5,116 bases of DNA from JAQIBY01 sp034658655 (GTDB lineage: Bacteria; Bacteroidota; Bacteroidia; Bacteroidales; ML635J-15): positions 1 through 5,116 of the forward strand of contig JAYEFQ010000031.1 in the NCBI GenBank assembly GCA_034658655.1. Reading direction: 5' to 3'. The notes under the pieces were generated by a model. That model saw only the letters and a program-made list of their open reading frames with translations, was not told the DNA's origin and did no database searches. How positions within the stretch are numbered: the first letter of the stretch is position 1; each line of letters starts with the position of its first letter. Positions 1-5,116 of this stretch are shown here, piece after piece. The translations under genes were made by a program, and so were the position numbers.

Positions 1-15
1 GTTAGCCAACACCTG

Positions 16-31
16 CCTGACGGCAGTCAGG
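16..31. repeat. Small inverted repeat (hairpin) next to the heptamer array
   Basis: CCTGAC (16-21) and GTCAGG (26-31) are perfectly complementary around a GGCA loop, giving a 6-bp stem. An overlapping alternative is AGTCAGGG (25-32) with CCCTGACT (46-53), an 8-bp stem with a 13-nt loop. The two structures share bases 26-31 and exclude each other. The arms match the heptamer repeat unit. No poly-U tract follows on the minus-strand transcript, so a classical terminator is not supported. It could be a palindromic intergenic repeat of the REP type, or a by-product of repeat inversion. Confidence 0.5.
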
Positions 32-45
32 GTTTAGCACATTTT

Positions 46-129
46 CCCTGACTCCTAACACCTGACTCCTAACACCTGACTCCTGACTCCTGACTCCTAA
101 CTCCTGACTCCTAACCCCTAACTCCTGAA
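46..129. repeat. Heptamer tandem repeat, 12 copies, consensus (T/A/C)CCT(A/G)AC
   Basis: Read from position 46 in steps of seven, the sequence is twelve uninterrupted heptamers: CCCTGAC, TCCTAAC, ACCTGAC, TCCTAAC, ACCTGAC, TCCTGAC, TCCTGAC, TCCTAAC, TCCTGAC, TCCTAAC, CCCTAAC and a final TCCTGAA. Variation is confined to unit positions 1 (T/A/C) and 5 (A/G), apart from the last base of the terminal unit. On the minus strand the unit reads GT(C/T)AGG(A/T/G). The array ends 4 bp before the nuclease stop codon. Seven is not a multiple of three and the minus strand contains TAG triplets, so it is not coding. The function is unknown; similar short-period intergenic arrays are recalled from Bacteroidota genomes. 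Confidence 0.9.
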
Positions 130-133
130 ACTG

Positions 134-2962
134 TCAATAGCATAAGCTCTGAAAAGGACAGTAATCACAATGAGTTTTTTCACTTGTCATGCAAAATGGT
201 TTTTCCGGATTTAAAATCTCTGCAATAAGGGCTGACATTTCATCTTTCCAATCAGCTAGCAATTCACGTGAATCATTAACAAGTTCTTTATTTTCTGACA
301 ATTGCGCAACTTCATTGCTTCGTGTAAAAAGCACAAGCGGCATAATAGGTGTATCTTGATATGTGTTAAAATCAGAATGATCCATAAACAACCATGCATA
401 AAACATCACTTGAAAAGCATAATCAAGATCTGATTTCCGCTCACGCATAAACAAATTTGCCATCTCCTTAAAGCCAAGGGTTTTAACACCACCAGTTTTG
501 TAATCCATTACTCGAATCACTTGATTTGCAAAATCCAAATGGTCAATGCTGCCTTTTAGGGTGATTTGCATTTGTTTTTCTCCAATGGTAACCGAAAATG
601 CTTTCTCGAGTTCCAATTCTCCTCCAAGATACCGTACAGGAGCACATTTCTGGTCTAATTTGAGTACTCGATCAACATAAATTTTCACAGACTCTATTCC
701 AAGCGCATTTAAGCCAGTCACCTCAAGCCCCCCAGCTTTCTTCATCTGCCCTTTCCATGCCTCGATTATCACTTCATTAATCCGATGCTTGTCAGCAATC
801 AAGGCATCAAAATCAGAATGCGTTATGGACTTATTCAAATAGGGGTCGTATAACACTTTCAAGCTGTTATGCAAAACATTTCCTGATTCCATGGCACCAA
901 TTTGATCAACAAGTTCATCTTCCTCACGAACACCAAGTATATATTTGTAATAAAATGCCATACTGCAGTGAATATAAGTATTTAATTGCGATGGACTGAA
1001 AGACCTTCCTCCTCCAGATTGATATTTTTCAAGCACTGCCAAGCTATGTGCATCTTTCTGTACTTCAAGCACTTGTTTATCTTTAGTTTGAACTGTCACA
1101 TGCACAGGAATATTTTCAATATCAAATTTACTTTCCACCATTAACTGTTGGATATATCGAGAGCGCTCTCCTTTCATAAATCCCTCATCAGCAACATTAT
1201 ATATCAAAATTAATTTTTCAGGATACATAATCATCCTATAAAAATAATAAGCATGAATAGCATCTTGCAATTCAATAGTCGGTAATTGAAATGCGTTTCG
1301 AAGATTATAAGGAATGAATGATTTTTTAAAACTTTGTCCTGGAAAATGCCCCTCGTTCATAGACATTATAATCATCTGATCAAAATCCAACAAGCGGGTT
1401 TCTAGCATTCCCAAAACTTGCAATCCGCGTAATGGCTCTCCGGAAAATGCCACCGACACTGAGTTCAACATGCTATTTTGCAAAAGAAGGTAAGTTTTTA
1501 TCGATTGAAATTGGATTTTATCGCGTAATAAAAATTCGTTAAACCGATTAATTCGACGGTACAATTGATAAATAATCTCACAGTCGAATTCCATATCCGG
1601 AAGTTGCGAAATTTCTTCATAAATTGATTTAAGCGCATCGGTAAAATAATGTCCTAATTCCAACAGGTCATCTACCGAACGGAAAATCATTTTCAGAATA
1701 TTGTGTCCTTTTTGCAATTGCTCTTGCGGAATTCTCAGCCAGTTATTTTCAATTACACTTTGTTTTAAATCGCTGCATGTTTCACTGTCAATGGCGCGCA
1801 ACAAAGGATGATTTAGCAAACGCAACACATCTTTATGATAAAATTTCCCTTTAGATTGATTTTCTTGTAGCAAAGCCAATATCTTCACCAAACTGGCTTG
1901 TGGAGCATATGCAATTGGAAATCCCATAGACACATTTAAATGCTTAATTTCGGGCGGCATTGAATACAGTACAGGTTGCAATAAAGATTCGTCAGGGAGG
2001 ATTAATGCAGAACGTTCAAAATCAGGATCCACTTTTGCAAAATCAGCAGTTAATAGACTAGAGGCAAGTTTTACCTGTGCAGTTTTTGAGGGCACTGCGT
2101 AAATTTTTATTGATTTTTTTCTGCTACTTTGCGGATATTTAAAGTCTATAGGATTTGGAAATTCCTGAAGATATTTACGAATAAACTGAAATGCTTCATG
2201 CTCGGGATGTTTTAATAAAAGCTCATCATATTGCCAGAAAAAACCGGACTGATACTGATTTTTGAAATAACGAAAAACAAATTGCTCAGACTGACTTAAG
2301 ACATTAAATCCAACAAAATAGTGTTGTTTTTTTGGTTCGGGGAACAACTCATTATTCAAATTCTCTGCAACTTCACGATAAATCATGCCTTCATAACCAA
2401 GTCCTTTTTTTGCCAATTCTAACTTAAAGTCTTGATATACAGGCAAAATTTGTTTCCAAACAGCCAAGAATCGTGCTTTAGCTTCGCTTGCACTTTCCCC
2501 TTCTAAATTGCTCCAAAACCGACGAATCACATCAAGAATATTTTTTTCCAAATCGGAAAACAACATTTCAAGCTGTTTTAAATCCTTAATATTTGTAAAT
2601 AGCTGCTTAGATTCGGCAAGATTACTGTCCACATCATTGAAATCGGATAGTAGCACTTCGCCCCATGGATAAAACAAGTCAAAACTTTCAAATAACTGAG
2701 GTGCAACCCTTTGAAATGATTTATAAAGCTCAAAAACCAATGGAATCTGCTCTTCAGTTTGTAAGCCTGATTGGTTATGAAAAAAATCTTGCACCGAAAG
2801 AATCTGCGGAGCCCAACTTGCTTTGCTTAAAGACTTTGCAAAACTTCGTCGGAAATACAATCCGGCACGAATATTAGGAACAACAATAACAATTTCAGCA
2901 AGATTTTCACTATGCTTTTTTTGAATATAACTTGCAACTGAGTTTAAAAATGTATCATTCAT
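134..2962 (-). CDS. AddB-like protein with C-terminal PD-(D/E)XK (RecB-type) nuclease domain and Fe-S staple
   Basis: This is probably the nuclease/scaffold subunit of an AddAB- or RecBCD-type complex that resects double-strand DNA ends in the cytoplasm. The preferred start is the ATG at 2962, giving 942 residues and an ATGAATGA overlap with the aroC stop. A TTG at 2983 would add 7 residues. In ATG numbering, the N-terminus goes straight into VVPNIRAG (27-34) with no Walker A (GxxGxGKT), so the helicase part is probably inactive. Helicase-like remnants follow: GLQVLG (513-518), NEGHFPG (536-542) and GERSRY (598-603). The nuclease domain starts near SPSQLNTY (656-663). It keeps the RecB-type residues G694/H698 (GxxxH), D807 (GSID), D820 and K822 (DYK), and Q851/Y855 (QxxxY). 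C666 together with C932, C935 and C941 (C-x2-C-x5-C at the extreme C-terminus) matches the 4Fe-4S staple known from AddB. All expected nuclease residues are present, so activity is inferred. The AddA-like helicase partner is not in the window. It is the last gene of the visible operon. Confidence 0.87.
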   Translation of the reverse strand: MNDTFLNSVASYIQKKHSENLAEIVIVVPNIRAGLYFRRSFAKSLSKASWAPQILSVQDFFHNQSGLQTEEQIPLVFELYKSFQRVAPQLFESFDLFYPWGEVLLSDFNDVDSNLAESKQLFTNIKDLKQLEMLFSDLEKNILDVIRRFWSNLEGESASEAKARFLAVWKQILPVYQDFKLELAKKGLGYEGMIYREVAENLNNELFPEPKKQHYFVGFNVLSQSEQFVFRYFKNQYQSGFFWQYDELLLKHPEHEAFQFIRKYLQEFPNPIDFKYPQSSRKKSIKIYAVPSKTAQVKLASSLLTADFAKVDPDFERSALILPDESLLQPVLYSMPPEIKHLNVSMGFPIAYAPQASLVKILALLQENQSKGKFYHKDVLRLLNHPLLRAIDSETCSDLKQSVIENNWLRIPQEQLQKGHNILKMIFRSVDDLLELGHYFTDALKSIYEEISQLPDMEFDCEIIYQLYRRINRFNEFLLRDKIQFQSIKTYLLLQNSMLNSVSVAFSGEPLRGLQVLGMLETRLLDFDQMIIMSMNEGHFPGQSFKKSFIPYNLRNAFQLPTIELQDAIHAYYFYRMIMYPEKLILIYNVADEGFMKGERSRYIQQLMVESKFDIENIPVHVTVQTKDKQVLEVQKDAHSLAVLEKYQSGGGRSFSPSQLNTYIHCSMAFYYKYILGVREEDELVDQIGAMESGNVLHNSLKVLYDPYLNKSITHSDFDALIADKHRINEVIIEAWKGQMKKAGGLEVTGLNALGIESVKIYVDRVLKLDQKCAPVRYLGGELELEKAFSVTIGEKQMQITLKGSIDHLDFANQVIRVMDYKTGGVKTLGFKEMANLFMRERKSDLDYAFQVMFYAWLFMDHSDFNTYQDTPIMPLVLFTRSNEVAQLSENKELVNDSRELLADWKDEMSALIAEILNPEKPFCMTSEKTHCDYCPFQSLCY

Positions 2963-3938
2963 AGATTCTGGCTTTATGAGCAAAAAGTAAATCGACTAAG
3001 GCAATTGCAGCAACCGCTTCGACAATAACCGGTGCACGCAATGCATAACAAACATCATGTTTCCCTTTAACAGAAAGCATTTCCTGTTGGTTTGTTTCAG
3101 GATTAAAAGTTTCTTGAGCTTTTACGATACTAGATGTGGGTTTAAATTTCACGCTAAAAATCAAAGGGTTTCCATTGGATATTCCTCCGTTAACGCCTCC
3201 CGCATGATTGGTTTTTGTTTTTCCTTCGGCATTAATTATCAAGTCATTATACTCAGAGCCTCTCATCACATCAGCTGCTTCACCCGAACCAAATGCAATG
3301 GCTTTAGCACCCGGAATCGCAAACACCAAATGAGAAATCATGGATTCAATGGAATTAAAATTTGGTTCTCCGATGCCGATAGGAAGGTTATTCACAACGC
3401 ATTTTATCCTTGCGCCGAGTGAATCCTGATGTTTAATTGCTTCATCAAGTGCATTTTCAATATTAGCACTACCGCCAACATGCGTAATATCAGCCGATAT
3501 TTCCAGCTGTGGCATGATTTTTTTTGCAACTACCCCGGCAGCCACCAACAAGACAGTCATTCTTCCACTAAAAAAACCGCCACCACGCGTATCTTGATTC
3601 GCACCAAATTTCACATTTGCTGCAAAATCGGCATGTCCAGGTCGAGGAATTTTCCGCTCTTCATACACTGAACTGTCGTGTGCAGCATTTCGGAAACGAA
3701 TATGAATTGGGGCTCCGGTTGTATTGCCCTGATATACTCCTGAAATGATCTCGGGTTCATCGGTTTCAAGTCGGGGTGTTGTTCCTTTAGCACCAGCTTT
3801 TCGCCGCAATAAATCCTCAAAAAAATCAGCTTCAGACATAGGTATTCCGGCTGGCACTCCGTCAATGACAACACCAAGTTCAGCAGCATGTGAGCTTCCC
3901 CATGTATGGATTTGAAAAAAATTACCGTAAGTGTGCAT
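2955..3938 (-). CDS. aroC: Chorismate synthase
   Basis: It converts 5-enolpyruvylshikimate-3-phosphate to chorismate, the final shikimate-pathway step, in the cytoplasm; the family needs reduced FMN and is usually a homotetramer. The 327-residue protein is slightly shorter than the usual 350-390 but looks complete at both ends. Recognisable segments are GSSH (14-17) with the conserved active-site His17, VIDGVPAG (24-31), RRKAG (45-49), RPGHAD (99-104) with His102, RGGGFFSGR (118-126), IPGAKAIAFGSG (208-219), NHAGGVNGGISNG (244-256) and GKHDVC (292-297) with the conserved Asp295. Departures from the common consensus are GESHG to GSSHA, the GGG-[RH] position occupied by Phe122, and RHDP to KHDV. 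The GGGxFSGR form is recalled from a clostridial-type branch rather than the RGGGRSSARET type. The start ATG at 3938 lies inside the end of aroA (17-bp overlap) and has a strong AGGAGG 8 bp upstream. The TGA stop overlaps the next gene. Confidence 0.96.
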   Translation of the reverse strand: MHTYGNFFQIHTWGSSHAAELGVVIDGVPAGIPMSEADFFEDLLRRKAGAKGTTPRLETDEPEIISGVYQGNTTGAPIHIRFRNAAHDSSVYEERKIPRPGHADFAANVKFGANQDTRGGGFFSGRMTVLLVAAGVVAKKIMPQLEISADITHVGGSANIENALDEAIKHQDSLGARIKCVVNNLPIGIGEPNFNSIESMISHLVFAIPGAKAIAFGSGEAADVMRGSEYNDLIINAEGKTKTNHAGGVNGGISNGNPLIFSVKFKPTSSIVKAQETFNPETNQQEMLSVKGKHDVCYALRAPVIVEAVAAIALVDLLFAHKARIYE

Positions 3939-5116
3939 GAAATTTCCCTCCTATACTTTTTATTTTGTTAAAAAAATCCGGCCAAGATTTAGATATATGG
4001 TCAGAATCATGAATTATTGCACCTCGATTTGTCATTGCAGCCACGCATAAACTCATGACAATACGGTGATCACCCCAAGAATTTACATCTGCAAATTTCA
4101 ATGGGGCAGGATGAATTTCCAACGCATCTTTTTGTTGTATAAATTTTGCTCCAAGTTTTGTATATTCCCGTATTACAGCATCAAGTCGGTTCGATTCTTT
4201 GTGTATCAAGCGTTCCACATGATAAATCTTACTTACAGAATTCGCCGCACAAGCCAATGGCAAAACGGCAGGAAATAAATCCGGACAATCCGTAATGTCT
4301 AATTCAAAACCTGTTAATTTGGATTTTTGAACAGACAGTGCATCCCCTTCAAACTGATACGGTATTTTAGCTCGTTTGCAAATTGTCAAAATTTCACGAT
4401 CTGCTTGTGCAGAATGCATGTTTAAATTTTGAAGCCTTAAATTCCCGATTAAAGCCGCTGCCACAACCAAGTTTGAAGCCGCACTCCAATCACCTTCTGC
4501 ATGAAGTTTTTGGGCAATATATTTTTGATTTCCGGGAATAAAAAAATGATTTTCATCTTGCATTTCAATATGAACACCAAATTTCTCAATCATTTTCAAG
4601 CTCATCAATACATAAGGGCGACTAACGAGATTTTCTGCAACAATCACAGAATCGCCGCTTAGCAATGGCATGGCGAAAAGTAAACCACTTAATAATTGCG
4701 AGCTTTTTGAGCAATCAATTCGATAATTACCAGAATTTAATTTTCCAGAAAATCGTATTGGCAGTTCATTGTTTTCGTAATGAATCGACAAACCAAATTG
4801 TTTGAGTTGCTCAAAGTCATAGATAAGATTTCTATGGTTTAATCCAGGCAAGCCACTTATTTCAAATGTTTTATTATGAATTGCTGCAATGGGTGCAAAC
4901 AATCGGGCACATAAACCTGATTCGCGACAAAACAAATCCAAATTAGTGGCATTTCCCCCTCCCTCAATCAAAAAATCTCCATTAGAAAGGCGCCTAAACT
5001 CGGCTCCAAGCTGTTCTGCAATATGGCTAGCTGCGAGTATATCATCAGAAACACCAGGGTCTGATATTTCTGATTGCCCATTTGCAAGCACTGCAGCAGC
5101 AATAAATCGCTGTACG
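3922..5116 (-). CDS. aroA: 3-phosphoshikimate 1-carboxyvinyltransferase (EPSP synthase), 5' end outside window
   Basis: It transfers the enolpyruvyl group of PEP to shikimate-3-phosphate, giving the substrate of the adjacent aroC. The frame stays open to the window edge, where it reads VQRFIAAAVLANG. The Arg there matches the conserved Arg27 of E. coli AroA, so about 25 N-terminal residues, including the Lys22-Ser23 pair, lie beyond 5116. The GTG at 5091 is only the first in-frame start-like codon and is not the real start. Numbered from that GTG, visible active-site matches are R63 in ESGLCARLF, R87 (E. coli Arg124), the phosphate-binding SSQ (130-132), LVSRPY (155-160), the catalytic Asp271 in CPDLFP (E. 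coli Asp313), E299 and R302 in KESNR (Glu341, Arg344), R343 in GDHR (Arg386) and K368 (Lys411). The usual NAGTAMRPL segment is instead ESGLCARLF, so Thr97 and Pro101 are both Leu. It ends in TAA at 3922, overlapping aroC by 17 bp. Confidence 0.95.
   Translation of the reverse strand, partial: VQRFIAAAVLANGQSEISDPGVSDDILAASHIAEQLGAEFRRLSNGDFLIEGGGNATNLDLFCRESGLCARLFAPIAAIHNKTFEISGLPGLNHRNLIYDFEQLKQFGLSIHYENNELPIRFSGKLNSGNYRIDCSKSSQLLSGLLFAMPLLSGDSVIVAENLVSRPYVLMSLKMIEKFGVHIEMQDENHFFIPGNQKYIAQKLHAEGDWSAASNLVVAAALIGNLRLQNLNMHSAQADREILTICKRAKIPYQFEGDALSVQKSKLTGFELDITDCPDLFPAVLPLACAANSVSKIYHVERLIHKESNRLDAVIREYTKLGAKFIQQKDALEIHPAPLKFADVNSWGDHRIVMSLCVAAMTNRGAIIHDSDHISKSWPDFFNKIKSIGGKFHAHLR
3947..3952 (-). 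promoter_or_regulatory. Shine-Dalgarno site of aroC, inside the end of aroA
   Basis: The minus strand reads AGGAGG, followed by GAAATTTC (8 nt) and the aroC ATG at 3938. This is a perfect anti-16S match at good spacing and supports the chosen aroC start. The bases also encode Ile-Gly-Gly near the AroA C-terminus, so protein constraint alone could explain them. It is notable because Bacteroidota genes often lack strong Shine-Dalgarno sites. The next gene shows no comparable site upstream of its ATG. Confidence 0.6.

Larger units (their letters stand above)
1..133. other. Non-coding region downstream of the nuclease gene
   Basis: This is the 3' flank of the operon. It contains no plausible coding sequence. 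It is dominated by a heptamer tandem repeat (46-129) and a small hairpin (16-31), both annotated separately. I see no T-rich tract after a GC-rich stem on the minus strand, so no canonical intrinsic terminator is visible for the operon. The terminator may lie beyond position 1, or termination may be Rho-dependent. The first bases (around AACACCTG at 9-15) resemble the repeat units and may be a degenerate extension of the array. Confidence 0.7.

Noticed and set aside
16..53. Intrinsic terminator for the operon
   Set aside because: Neither hairpin is followed by a U-rich tract on the minus-strand transcript.
46..129. CRISPR array or direct repeats with spacers
   Set aside because: The units are only 7 bp and contiguous, without spacers, so it is a simple tandem repeat.
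2665..2877. Plus-strand open frame of 70 codons inside the nuclease gene
   Set aside because: It lies wholly antisense to a well-supported gene, and the translation shows no recognisable domain.
3057..3671. Two plus-strand open frames (121 and 80 codons) opposite aroC
   Set aside because: They are antisense shadows of a strongly conserved gene; their Cys/Phe/Ser-rich, low-information translations match no family I know.
3611..3889. Minus-strand 92-codon frame overlapping aroC in another frame
   Set aside because: It runs out of frame within aroC, whose own frame carries all the chorismate synthase motifs through this interval, so there is no frameshift to explain.
2114..3976. Several 7-base A or T homopolymers within genes (for example 2114-2120, 2541-2547, 3915-3921, 3970-3976)
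   Set aside because: They were considered as phase-variation or slippage sites, but they are scattered in housekeeping genes of an AT-rich genome and encode ordinary Lys/Phe codons.
4066..4278. Plus-strand 70-codon frame opposite aroA
   Set aside because: It is antisense to the EPSP synthase active-site region and has no domain signal.

Overview
The window carries three genes, all on the minus strand and head to tail, forming what looks like the 3' part of one operon: aroA (EPSP synthase, 5' end cut by the window edge), aroC (chorismate synthase), and a large AddB-like protein with a C-terminal PD-(D/E)XK nuclease domain. Transcription runs from high to low coordinates. The genes overlap by 17 bp (aroA/aroC) and 8 bp (aroC/nuclease, using the preferred ATG), so translational coupling is likely. 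There is no room for internal promoters outside coding sequence.

The source is most likely a member of the Bacteroidota. The evidence is the AT-rich coding sequence and the architecture of the nuclease protein, whose N-terminal segment around VVPNIRAGLYF and helicase remnant around NEGHFPG resemble the family of large PD-(D/E)XK proteins widespread in that phylum. The short-period CCTAAC/CCTGAC intergenic repeat also fits, as does the style of the EPSP synthase. This is inference from recalled family resemblance, not from a search.

Region by region: positions 1-133 are non-coding. They hold a 12-copy heptamer tandem repeat (46-129) that ends 4 bp short of the nuclease stop codon, plus a small hairpin (16-31) whose arms copy the repeat unit. 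Positions 134-2962 encode the nuclease protein, 2955-3938 aroC, and 3922-5116 the in-window part of aroA. There is no gene-free stretch over 300 bp, and no tRNA, rRNA, CRISPR array or insertion sequence was seen.

AroA and AroC catalyse the last two steps of the shikimate pathway: shikimate-3-phosphate plus PEP to EPSP, then EPSP to chorismate. The third gene belongs to DNA break repair (RecBCD/AddAB-type end processing) and has no evident metabolic link, so its place in the operon is probably historical or for co-expression. I see no clear undescribed system. The points most worth a second look are the heptamer array, the atypical active-site motifs of AroA and AroC, and an AddB-like nuclease that keeps its iron-sulfur staple but lacks a Walker A motif.
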